A stretch of DNA of 64,000 bases, from contig OZ026604.1 in the NCBI GenBank assembly GCA_964020085.1, positions 16,066,455-16,130,454 of the forward strand, given 5' to 3'. Made by a program: the position numbers and the translations under genes. This stretch comes from Micromussa lordhowensis. Lineage: Eukaryota; Cnidaria; Anthozoa; Scleractinia; Lobophylliidae. Below the pieces are notes generated by a model. It made no database searches. It was not told the origin of the DNA and was given only the letters and a program-made list of their open reading frames with translations. Positions 35,356-46,200 of the stretch are shown here, piece by piece; the stretch's first letter is position 1, and each line of letters begins with the position of its first letter.

Positions 35356-35720
35356 AAGTTAACCTTAATAAAAGCTGATCAAGTGAAACCTGCCTAATTG
35401 TTCTACATCGTGTGGTTGACGCTCGACCGTCGACGATCTCAATGTGCACCACGTGCTAACCACTTGGGTTCGTTACAACCCTTATTGCCGAGTCTTACAG
35501 GGACAAGGAGCCACAGCAGATCTATCGCATTCATGAAAACGACAAGAAGCGGTTATACTCGAGGAGAGTGCTGGATGTTGAGCATGGTTCGTTCACCTTA
35601 ATAAAAGCTGATCAAGTGAAACCTGCCTAATTGTTCTACATCGTGTGGTTGACGCTCGACGATCTCAATGTGCACCACGTGCTAACCACTTGGGTTCGTT
35701 ACAGTGAAAAGTCTGGTAGA
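35356..35720. repeat. LTR-like direct duplication
   Basis: A segment of about 110 bases beginning CCTTAATAAAAGCTGATCAA occurs at 35365-35475 and again at 35599-35704. The order (AATAAA, then TTGTTCTACATCGTGTGGTT, ending GTTCGTTACA) resembles the R-U5 end of a long terminal repeat. No pol genes are attached; probably a decayed LTR remnant. Confidence 0.45.
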
Positions 35721-35917
35721 TATCCGCGGACGCAGGTAAGCCGTATCTTAACGTCTAAATATGGAGCCATCAAAAACTACGAGTCAGGTAAGAGGACAGC
35801 CAAGCGCCGGAGGAATAGCGGAGAACGGAGCTAGGAGTAGAAGAACAACAAGAACCGTGGTGCGGTTGTAAACCGCGGTTTAAAAAAACGCGATTTGTCT
35901 GCGAAACGTGACTCTCC

Positions 35918-35954
35918 CAGGGTCTCTCATCTTACCGCCCTGGGAACGAGGTTG
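35918..35954. mobile_element. 37-base insertion with 8-base target duplication
   Basis: Inside repeat copy 1 the sequence is interrupted by CAGGGTCTCTCATCTTACCG and its continuation. It is flanked on both sides by GACTCTCC (35910-35917, 35955-35962). The sibling copy at 37362 lacks it and has a single CTCTCC at the site. An 8-base duplication and CAGGG end suggest an hAT-type miniature element; related sequence is at 39345-39407. Confidence 0.75.
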
Positions 35955-38020
35955 GACTCTCCTGCCCTTCAGCAAATATACGAAAAAAGGAGTATCTGAT
36001 TACATTCTTTGCATAGCGCGAGTTTAGTGTGACTTGTAATCGGAGAATTTTGTTTACGTCTAATGAAAAAATACCTTGACCTTTCAATATAAATTTTACG
36101 TATGGGTTTTTGACGAGCACTAAGGCTAAGTTTTAACTTTTTTTCCCCAGAAAATTCCACCATTGCTTCTGGCGAACTATACACGATCTTACATTTATCA
36201 CCGTCAGCGTATTCCATGGCCAGACGTAATACCTTTTTAGCGCATTGAATATTCCCTTTGAAAGTGAACAGAATCAATGCAAACATTCCAGATTACAAAA
36301 TCTTCTGTTTCGCACCCAAAACGAAATTCAGCTAAACTCTGGGTGACTTCAGCCTTAGTAGCCAGCAACTGGTCCCAAATTAGATGCTTTATCCTTGCAA
36401 ATGTCTTGACGCCCATCGCCGAAGATTTTTGACCCAAGTTGGACCATTTCTCCATTTGGCCGCCATTTTTTTGTGTAAACAGTTAATTTGCTAACTTGCC
36501 AAAACCCTCCTGAGGGGGGGATATGACGAAAAGAGCTGAGAAATGGCCTGTAATTGGCTGATGATGACATCATCCGGTGAAGACAATTGGCCGTGGGAGT
36601 TTGGGTCTGCTTACCGACAAAAAAAAAACAAGAAGATCTTTTAGATCTTATAACCGCGCTTTTAAAATTTAACTGTTTTCTAAGTATTTTTAAAACAAAA
36701 ACCGTTTGCGAGTAAACATTACCCATTGGAAACAATAGAGATTGCGTGATTCAAAGTTGGCTCAGTGCCTGGATTGAAAGAGATTTTATTTCACATTCTT
36801 TGCATAGCGTGGTTGCGTGATTGGTAATCGGAGATTTTGTTTACCCGTAGCTCGGAGGAGAATATATATTTGCATATGTTCAAAGGGTTTTGACGAGCGC
36901 CGAGGTTTTATTTCTCTCCCAGAAAACTCCACCATTGCTTCTCGCGAAGTAAACACAATCTTATTTATCACCGTATGGGCATTACAGTAAATACGGTCTT
37001 ATTTATCACCGTCAGCGCATTCCATGGCTGACGCCAGACGTTTCTTTAGCGCATTGAATATTCCCTTCGAAAGTGAACATGCCAGCAAAACGAAAATACA
37101 GCCTAACTCTAGGTAATTTCAGCCTTAGTAGCCAGCAACAGGTCCTAAATTACATTATTTATCCTTGCAAATGTCCTTGTGGTAATATTTCAACAGCTTT
37201 TGCGAATAAACATTACGGGTTTGGCCTGTGATTGGTTGATGAAGACATCATCCGCGGAGGTCTGCGTCTGGTGACACGAAAACGAAAAAAAACAAGAACC
37301 GCGGTGCGGTTGTAACCGCGCTTGAAAAAAAACGTGGTTACTTACACTGTCTGCGAAACGTGACTCTCCTGCCATTCATCAAATATACGAAAAAAGGAGT
37401 ATCTGATTACATTCTTTGCATAGCGCGAGTTTAGCGTGACTTGTAATCGGAGAATTTTGTTTACGTCTAATGAAAAAATACTTTGACCTTTCAATATAAA
37501 TTTTACACAGGGTTTTTGACGAGCGCTAAGGCTAAGTTTTAACTTTTTTTCCCCAGAAAATTCCACCATTGCTTCTGGCGAACTATTCACGATCTTACAT
37601 TTATCACCGTCAGCGTATTCCATGACCAGACGTATACCTTTTTAGCGCATTGAATATCCCCTTTGAAAGTGAACAGAAACAATGCAAACATTCCAGATTA
37701 CAAAATGTTCTGTTTTGCACGCAAAACGAAAATACAGCTTAACTCTGGATAATGTCAGCCTTACTAGCCAGCAACTGGTCCCAAATTAGATGCTTTATCC
37801 TTGCAAATGTCCGGACGCCCATCGCCGAAGGCCGCCATTTGTTGTGTAAACAGTTAATTCGCTAACTTGACAAAACCCTCCTGAGGGGGAGATATGACGA
37901 AAAGAGCTGAGAAATGGCCTGTAATTGGCTGAGGATGACATCATCCGGTGAAGACAATTGGTTGATGAAGACATCATCCGCGGAGGTCTGCGTCTGGTGA
38001 CACGAAAACGAAAAAAAAAA

Positions 38021-38170
38021 AACCCCGTGCAGAGCAAGAACCGCGCTCGGCCCATGGCCGCGCGGTTAAAAAAACCCCGTGCAGAGCAAGAACCGCGCTC
38101 GGCCCATGGCCGCGCGGTTAAAAACCGAAGGCAGAGCAAGAAACCGCCCAGCCTACGGCTGCGCGGTTTA
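38021..38170. repeat. 52-base tandem repeat, three copies
   Basis: Units containing GCAGAGCAAGAACCGCGCTC and GCCCATGGCCGCGCGGTTAA follow each other with a 52-base period; the third is more diverged. It forms the end of the AACCGCGG-type cluster. Confidence 0.85.
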
Positions 38171-38431
38171 AAAATGGAAATTACAAGTAGAGTGGAGCCT
38201 TTTGACCGCGTTATAAAATTTTTGAGGTCATAGGTCTACCAGGAGCTCTACATGGTTTCGGCTGTTAACTGCACGTCGCTTCACAGAGTTTGACACCTCT
38301 GTAATTTACCATGTGCTTATACTTTGTTTTTGCTCGTTTCTATTATAAGATATGATTTAAGGTTCTAAGCATTGGCTCTCCAGGGAGAAAGATTAATATA
38401 TTCCATACGAAAAAATTGCTTATTTGCATTC
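38171..38431. other. Spacer between repeat elements
   Basis: AT-rich sequence with no recognisable gene or repeat. Confidence 0.4.
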
Positions 38432-38834
38432 TATAGCCCATTGCAGAAACGTGAGAGGACTGGGACGAGTTTCTTATATTGATTAGATTGAAAATCTAAA
38501 CATTTCAACTGAAATGTTACTGAATAAAAAGCTATCCAACCAAGTTTGAGAGTTTTCAGTGGAAAATTGTTCAAATGGGAGAATCTCAAAAGTTGCAAAA
38601 TTCCGTACAAATCCTTAGAATTTTGTGGCTTGTCTACCCAATCCATACAAACTCTCTATTTTAGGTGATATTTGAAGAGCTACCATTTTGCAATTTTCCT
38701 TCTCTAAATACTTCTATTCTTGGTAAATACTCTCAAATTTAGTTCATCTTTCATTTGAATATCTTAGTTTTTCAAACAAACGGAAAACAACCATACTCTT
38801 TCCCAGTCCTCTCACGTTTCTGCAATTGCCTATG
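38432..38834. mobile_element. 400-base TIR element, copy 1
   Basis: Starts TATAGCCCATTGCAGAAACG and ends CGTTTCTGCAATTGCCTATG. The termini are about 33-base inverted repeats including GAGAGGACTGGGA. Nearly identical to the copy at 56958-57360. TA at each end fits a Tc1/mariner-like target site. The 71-codon minus-strand frame seen in both copies is not a recognisable protein. Confidence 0.85.
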
Positions 38835-39344
38835 TTGTGACGCCGGACCCGGCTATTCAGACAAGAACTGTTTGCAAGTACAGTGTGTTGCGTCTTTAAT
38901 CACAATATCATATTTATCTTTGCCCAGCTTTTCCAGTCAGACTACCGTAGCTTTACTTTGAGAAAGCTGTGCGTTCTAATGTTTTTTTTTTTCGATTAAT
39001 CTGATCGCGCGCATTCAAGGAGAAACAACAGTTAATAATTATCACTTCGGAATAAAATTGCGCTGCTCGACGTGCACAGTTGAAGTATGACCGACTTTCC
39101 ATAAATCCAAAGGGTACGACGGCAACAACATCAAGACCACGGTAAATTGTCTCGAGACAGACCTGCCTAACCTTGAGATAAACGTCGGAATAGATACTTT
39201 TCGAAGTTTTGGCCCGAAGGCTACTGTTAAACATCGCGGGCTGTATGGCGGTCGCAGCGCGACAAAGCTCAATCCGACAAACTGCCTGATTACAGAGGAC
39301 CCCTCCCTAATGTTCTCAATTGTCAAAGTAGCACGTGCCCAGAC

Positions 39345-39407
39345 CCAACCAGGGTCTCTCCTCGCTCGCCCCAGGCTGTAAGATGAGAGACCCTGGGAAC
39401 GAGGTTG
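39345..39407. repeat. CAACC...GGTTG hairpin element
   Basis: CCAACCAGGGTCTCTCCTCG and its inverse-like partner GAGAGACCCTGGGAACGAGG form a hairpin of about 60 bases. Same family as the 37-base insertion at 35918. Confidence 0.65.
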
Positions 39408-40502
39408 CTGAACTCTGAGCGTTATAATTCCGTCCGGTGACGTCACTTACTTCTTCTGAGATATAAAGTAATTTCTGATTGGTTTTCAGTTTGTGCAGCA
39501 AAGATACAAGTTTCTTATTGGTTTGAAAGAGATCAGGTTGCGTGTGTCGTCGGCAAACGTGTTAATTACAAATCTTTTCAGATATTTCGTTCGACTGCTC
39601 TATCGTAAATGCTCGTAAATTATTTTTGTCCGCTTTTCCTGACCTAATTCCTTAGGTTAACATTTCAAATCCAAGAAAAACGTTACGTAAACCTATTCGA
39701 GCCGAATGATTTGCTTTTTAGCAAGTCAAGATAATTGACATAATTGAAATAGATACTGTTTAGTACACTGTTTTATTGTTTATTTCCAGTGGTTGGAGGT
39801 GTAATTACCTTGCCGTAATTGGTCTTCAGTGTGTTCTTTTACATATTTTCCCTATAAAGTGGAGTTCCTGATTTTCTTACCACCGTTGATACGCGACTTT
39901 GGAAAACAAAACAGCCGCGGAAACGTTTACAACGTCCGACAATCTTGTGTGTTAATTATCGACAGATCGGATCGAAAATCACAGCCCGCTAGCATGACAT
40001 AAAGAAGGTCAGAAGGTCACACTAGTGGCTGTGATCGGTGGATTTCGATCCGATCTGTCGATAACACGCAATTATTGACGGAAATTTTGGAAACGTTTCC
40101 GTTTTGTTTTCCAAAGTCGCGTATCAACGAAAACGGTGGTAGTGCAATAGAATATTTGGTAGCTGAAAAAATAACATTCTTACATAAAATGGAACGAAAA
40201 ACGATTCTGTGCTGCATTGCGAGAAGAAAAACAAACAGAACAGTTCGTGCCGCGTACTGTTGCGTATAAACTCTCCAGCAGTGCATGGATTGAAGCTCAA
40301 AATAAAATGATTTTACGGAAAATTCTCAATTTCAGCTTGTATCAGCTGGGCGTCCCCACGTCGAATCACGCCGAGCTGCTGCGTCGATAACACGCATTAA
40401 CGTAAAAATGGAAGATGTCAGTTCCAGAAAATACAAATTTATGAAAAATTGTCATAAATTACGACGTGACGTAAGCGGACGGTTATAACGCTCAGAGTTC
40501 AG
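39408..40502. mobile_element. 1.1-kb TIR element with an internal palindrome
   Basis: Ends CTGAACTCTGAGCGTTATAA and its inverse define the element. Inside, about 39865-40145 is itself a large imperfect palindrome (ACCACCGTTGATACGCGACT against its inverse) with repeated ATCGACAGATCGGATCG words. No coding sequence is recognised and no target duplication is visible. Confidence 0.65.
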
Positions 40503-40559
40503 GCGTCTCTCGCCCGGCATTAGGTTGAGGGCGGGAGATGACTGACATTTCAGGCTATC

Positions 40560-42385
40560 GCCAGGCTAGCTAGACAAAATCTACCGAAATGCCAACCAGA
40601 TGTGTTCTCTGGAGATCCTACTCTCTTTCACCCTTGGAAAGCCGCCTTCAAAGCCATGCTAATTGACACTGATGTTTCCCCAACACAGAAAATTAATTAT
40701 CTGAGGAGCTTCACTAGCGGAACGCCGCAGCGCCTAGTAGACAATTATAGAAAGAGACAAATGCGTGACCCCGTTGCGTTACTTAAGGATTTGTGGGAAG
40801 AACTGGAGAAGCGTTTTGGGAGCGCTGCGGTTATTAGCAACACACTGTTGGAGAGCTTGCGCAACTCAGCTACGTTCAGCGAACACGATAACGAGAACCT
40901 GCAGCTGTTTGCGGATCTTTGCGCCGACATCGAGAGTCAAGTGACCTACCTCCCGGGACTCGCTTGCCTAAATTATCCAAGCTCCATTCAACCTGTAACG
41001 GAGAAATTGCCGCAGTTCATTCGCGCCAAATGGGAGAAAGAAATAGCTCATTATTCTGACCTTAATGGGGGAGCGTACCCGCCCTTCTCCAAATTTTCAA
41101 CACTAGTAAAAGAACAGGCGAAGATTAAAAACCATCCTAACCTCCTCGGCAATAAAGAAGCAAGGCCTCGCAGGGAGAAGAAAACGCTCAAAACGGACAT
41201 GCAACCCCCCTATGAGAAAAAGGGAGATTTGGGAAATGAGAAGCGGGAGGGTTGTCACGGAAAAAGTAAGCACTGCCCATTCTATGACAGGCCTGGACAT
41301 GACCTATCAGAGTGTAAGACATTTTTAGCTAAAGCTCTGGAAGAACGCACGCAGTGGATAAAGGAAGCACGCTTGTGCTTTCGCTGCTTCAGCTCCACCC
41401 ATATCGCAAGCCGCTGTAACGTCCCCATAAAGTGTACTATTTGCGGAGACAGGCGCCATAGTGCCTTGCTGCATAAGGAAAGGCCACCATCCCACAAATC
41501 GGAGCCGAAATCGGAGAATGAGGGAGTCAACCCGAAATGCACCACGCTCTGTGGACATTCGGGAGGTGTGTCCTGCAGCAAAATCCTACTTGTGGATGTA
41601 TACAGCAAGAGTAACCCACATCTTTCTAAGCGCATTTTCGCCATAATCGATGAGCAGAGCAACAGTTGCCTGGTCACCAGCGAGTTAGCCGACCACCTTG
41701 GAGCAAGGGGACCCCCGGAGAAATACTTCCTATCCTCATGCAGCGGGGAAAAAGAGGAGAAGCACGGCCGGCGAGTACCAGGGATCACTGTGCGGTCGCT
41801 TAGCGGACCAGAGTTCTTCTTGCCAACTCTCACCGAGTGCAATACAATCCCTCAAGACAAGAGTGAGATTCCCACCGCGGATATGGCAAAGAGTTTCCCG
41901 CACCTAATGCACATAGCGCACGAGATACCTCCCCTAGACGAGTCGACAAAAGTTCAGCTGCTGATCGATCGGGACGCCCCGGAGCTGTTGAAAGTCAGAG
42001 AATTTAGAAACGGCCCTAGAGGAGCCCCCTGGGCACAACGACTAGCCCTCGGCTGGACAATCAGCGGTCAGATGTGCCTCGATTTCCCAAGCGGGCCCGC
42101 ACACGTCCTCACCCGCCTCACCAGCCTGTCTACTGCTACGGAGAGAAACCAAGAGACTGGAGAAAAGAGCTACGAGCTGGTCCCCTGCCCAAACCAATTC
42201 AAAGTCGAAGACCCGATCCTGGAACGTGCTACCGACAGCATCTTTAAGACTACGCGGGGCGACAACGAACCTAGTCTCTCTTGCGATGACCGTTTTGTTT
42301 CTGGAGATTATAGAAGCAGGAATACACAAGAACGAGAGTGGTAACTGGGAAATGCCACTGCCATTTCGTGACAAGATTTTGGTGG
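40560..42385 (+). pseudogene. BEL/Pao retrotransposon Gag-protease fragment
   Basis: A continuous frame of about 580 codons (to 42344) contains, in order, a Gag-like DUF1759 region (FSGDPTLFHPWKAAFK), zinc knuckles (CFRCFSSTHIASRC; CTICGDRRH) and a retropepsin-like DUF1758 region (IIDEQSNSCLVTSELADHLG). It then runs into the start of Pol (RLALGWTISG). The protease shows DEQSN where a D-S/T-G active site would be expected. After 42290 the matching sequence continues in another frame (FLEIIEAGIHKNESGNW) and ends near 42385, so reverse transcriptase, integrase and LTRs are absent. The fragment ends about 170 bases before the epoxide hydrolase start codon, on the same strand. A relic, though unusually open. 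Confidence 0.85.
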
Positions 42386-42555
42386 GAATGACGGCGCCCT
42401 GTTACCCAGGCATGCTCGTTTGTAGACGTCGCCGTCGTCCCCCAGGCCTGGTCGCCTGGTCGCGGCCGCCGGTGCTTAAAGTTCCCTAATTAGGCTGTGA
42501 TATTAACTTGTCATTAAAAATAATCACCTCAAAGGTTAGACCTGGTCGCTCATAA
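42386..42555 (+). promoter_or_regulatory. Upstream region of the epoxide hydrolase gene
   Basis: Only about 170 bases separate the BEL/Pao remnant from the start codon. The segment includes a GC-rich part (GTCGCCGTCGTCCCCCAGGC) and no clear TATA box. The promoter either lies here or overlaps the retroelement fragment; this is inference. Confidence 0.3.
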
Positions 42556-43295
42556 ATGGGCTGTAAGAAAAACTGTGCAGTTTTTGTAGTTATTGTCAGT
42601 GTTTCAGTGGCAGTTATTCCCACTCTTGTAAGTCGATTGTTGTTTCCTGTTGGTGAACCCCCGCTTCTAGAACTCAAACAATGGTGGGGCACAGGAAAAG
42701 AAACAGACCACGAACCTGAGGGGACCACTATTAAAGAATTCTCCATCAGCTTGCCAAACGAAGTTCTGAATGATCTCAAGGAAAGATTGTCCAAGACTTA
42801 CTTCTTTGAAAACCTGGAAGGGATCGATTGGAAATACGGTACCAACCCGGACTACGTGAAAGAGTTAGTGGAATACTGGAGAACGAAGTACGACTGGCCC
42901 AGACAAGAAGAAATTCTCAACACCTACAAACATTACAAGACCAAAATAAGTGGACTAGATGTTCACTTTCTGCATTATAAACCTGACGTGAAGGAAGGTC
43001 AACAACTGCTCCCTATTATGTTGGTACATGGGTGGCCAGGGTCGTTTTATGAATTCTACAAAGTCATCCCAAAGCTGATAGCGGCTTCAACAGATGATTA
43101 TGCATTTTCGGTTATTTGTCCATCGATTCCAGGCTATGGTTTATCAGAGGCGCCTCATAAGCCAGGCTTTGAAGCATTTGCAGCTGGCCGCATTTTTTGC
43201 AAGTTGATGAAGCGCCTTGGATACGAGTCTTACTACATTCAGGGTGGTGATTGGGGCAGTGCGATTTCAAGAGCGATGGCACTAATGAATCCAAG
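42556..43295 (+). CDS. EPHX1: Epoxide hydrolase exon 1
   Basis: Residues 1-246 plus two bases. Carries the membrane anchor, the N-terminal domain, HGWPGS and nucleophile D232. Donor CCAAG|GTGAGA. Confidence 0.95.
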
Positions 43296-46200
43296 GTGAG
43301 AATCACCCTTTACACAGTAAAACCTCTGTTATAAAGGGGAAACGTGAAAAGTGGCCACTTAACCAATAATTTAATGGTTAATTATTACATAAATTTTAAC
43401 TTGAACTTTTAAAGGTTTGGTTGTGCAAACTCCAACTCCTCGGTGCAATTCATGCTAATATTATTTGGTCATATGGCCAACCCGACAAAATGTTTTGTTT
43501 CTTATCTATCGTCAGACCGAACCATTTTTTGTGCAAAATTGAAAAAAAAACACATTTCAGATATGCTGTCTGACAAGCAAAGTGGCAGGAGGTGCCTCAA
43601 GAGGGTCTGTCAGGAATAATAGCATGGTCAAGTTATGCACTATGCCTGCTGAATAAAGCTACAATGGCTATCACTGCTGAGCTCTGTTTGCGAGGCACAA
43701 ATGTACTGTAAGCAATGTTATGGGTAACATTTGGCTTTGTGAAACAAAGCCGCTTTAATGTATTCCAACTCTATGAAAAGATAAAATTACAATCAAAGTC
43801 AAGTCTACCACGAAAAGGTTACACCAGAAAATCACCATTAACACCTTTGCATAATGGGTTAATGTTAAATTTAAATTTAATATGTAAAATACAGAAAATA
43901 CACTGTTTTCTTGTAAAAGTAATGCCAAAACCTCAGACCTCATAATACAAAAAAACAATTTGTTTTACCAACTTTGCAACAACTGAGGGTACCACTCAAA
44001 GCAATAATGACCCAAACCCCTCTTGGTTAAAACCAAAACAAGAATTAATACAAAACATTGTGAAAACATTTGCTTTTCTCCAAGTAAAAGAAAAGGGCAG
44101 GTATTTGCATAAAACTTTTTATCCGTGAATCAAATAATCCCTTTATGCACTGTGGATGCTGAATCAAGCTAAAACTTGGCTATCAATGCTTAGCTCTGTT
44201 TGCGAGGCAAAAATGCGCTGTAAATAATACTACACAGGGCGATCCCACCCCAGCATTGAAAGCCAAATTCAGTTCCCAAATTGAAAATATTTCATGAGTA
44301 AGAAGTAATTGCCAATACTTCTAGTTCCTAAATATTCAAGAGGAACTATGGCTGCTATAATTAAAGCATGGCAAACCAGCATATGGCAAAAGAAAAACAA
44401 AACAAACAAAGTCAGCAATTAGGGCCTTACTATGCACTGTTTAGCCAAATTCAACAACAGTGGACCTGCAGCTGTACCCATGTAATCTCAAATAATCAGC
44501 TGAACTGGGCAATTTGTTCTGCTCAGCTGATGGGAAATTGCAAGAGACATTGGTGGTAGATCGAAGTTATGTTTTAAGTTATGAAAAGTGATTTTAACTG
44601 CTTTTATATAACCATGCTGATTGGTGATTTTTGTAAGTAACTGACTCAACTGCAAAGGAATCCAAAAAATGCTATAGAACAAATAATTATTTCTTCAAAC
44701 TGTATAATCCTGGACTCGGGCTCCCTCTGTCAGTTTCCTCTCTTTTTTTTGCCTGACTGACTCACTTTCACAGGAGGAAGGCAAGGGAAAATGAAACATT
44801 TTATGGAGATGGCCCAGGAAATTTGTGAAATATGTAGGACACCTGGGAAGCTGTTTCTAGTGTTTCTAGGATCCACAAATCAGTTTCCCTGGCAAAGTTG
44901 AAGTTCACTTAAATTCCCTTGGAAAAGTAAAATATTTGACAGGAAAAACATCTGGTAGGGAAAAGGGGGAGGGGAGGAATGGCAGCAACATAATTTTCAG
45001 TTGTATATTATTCGCATATTTGATTGAATTAACTATTTGCTAAGTTTTTACTGAGGTTGGAATCTTTGTCAACATTAACTTTTTTATTCATCAAGGTCAG
45101 AACTAAAGGCTGAATTATCACTGTCTGTGTCACTGTTCATCTCACAAAGCCCAAGAGCAGCTAGCTCCTGTAGAAAAAAGAAATTAATAGCATAATAAGT
45201 GTGCAGATCATTTTAGTTTTAGCAAAAAATGTTTTGAACAATTATTTTTTGAAATAAGTACTGGTGAACAGCACACAGCAAGAGAGCTTTATTTTCTCTG
45301 ACCGGTTTCATCTGATAACACACACTTTGTCAGGGAAATTGAACAAGGTGGCTGAAAGGAACATTTTATAGCTAATCTAGTTGCATTTCTCACAAAGGGT
45401 GTGGTTGGGTGGGAGGTGATTTTTTTTAGTGACAGGTGCATAACCGTCTCATCAAATCACCCTCTCTACTGCTTGCTGTCAATACAATGAACATTCAGAC
45501 TCATCATGCCCTTAATCTAAGCGATTCCTTGATTTCTTTTGGGCTTCAAGGGAAACAATTGTTAATTCTCTTCATTTCCCCTACAATCAAATATTCTAGA
45601 CTATTAGTAGTTCCCCTTTCACTATTACCATGCTTTTAGCTGGGCCATTTTTTTATTGCAGTTTTCTTTCATGTCATGCATGACAGACTACTCGTAGTCT
45701 AATATTCTGCTTGATAGGCATAAAATTATGGCCAATATGGCTGCTTTGAAGTATTGAATTGCATACTTTGTTATCCTCCAGTACTTAAAAGAAGGGGGTA
45801 GCCGTATTGCAATGTCGCATCCTTTTGTTTACCGATATCACTTGACAGCAGAAGTAAATGTCACCATTTTTCTGGATGAAGTGATATGTTGCTGTTGCTG
45901 CAAGGTTGATTTTTAGTGCAGAATGCACTATTGGGATGGTTTGGGGGCCTACTGCTAAGGAACTATTTCAATTTATTACCATTGTAGCAAGAGGGTAGGG
46001 TGTGTTAGGTGCCTGTGTGCAGTACGTAAAACATGTTACACTTACCTCAAATTTATTAATAACATGAAAGCTATATATTTGTTTCAGAAAACACAGGTGT
46101 GAAATTGTAGCTGCTTCCGCATATTGAATTTAAAAATTTTGAGCGGCAACGATGCAAAACAGCAGAGTAAACATTAATAAGTATTTTAAGTTATTTTTGG

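Larger units (their letters stand above)
35838..38170. repeat. Cluster of three copies of the AACCGCGG-type repeat
   Basis: Three diverged copies lie head to tail (starting near 35838, 36740 and 37291). Shared landmarks are CTGATTACATTCTTTGCATA, GTAATCGGAGAATTTTGTTT, CCACCATTGCTTCTGGCGAA and GCTGAGAAATGGCCTGTAAT. The minus-strand open frames recur in copies because they are part of the repeat. Another partial copy is at 14240-14580. Confidence 0.85.

Noticed and set aside
38431..38646. 71-codon minus-strand protein present in two copies
   Set aside because: The duplication is explained by the 400-base TIR element and no domain is recognisable.
41282..41842. 186-codon minus-strand frame
   Set aside because: Antisense of the BEL/Pao Gag-protease frame.
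42556..43299. Independent single-exon hydrolase ending at 43299
   Set aside because: A consensus donor at 43296 and three downstream exons in matching phase complete a standard 461-codon epoxide hydrolase.
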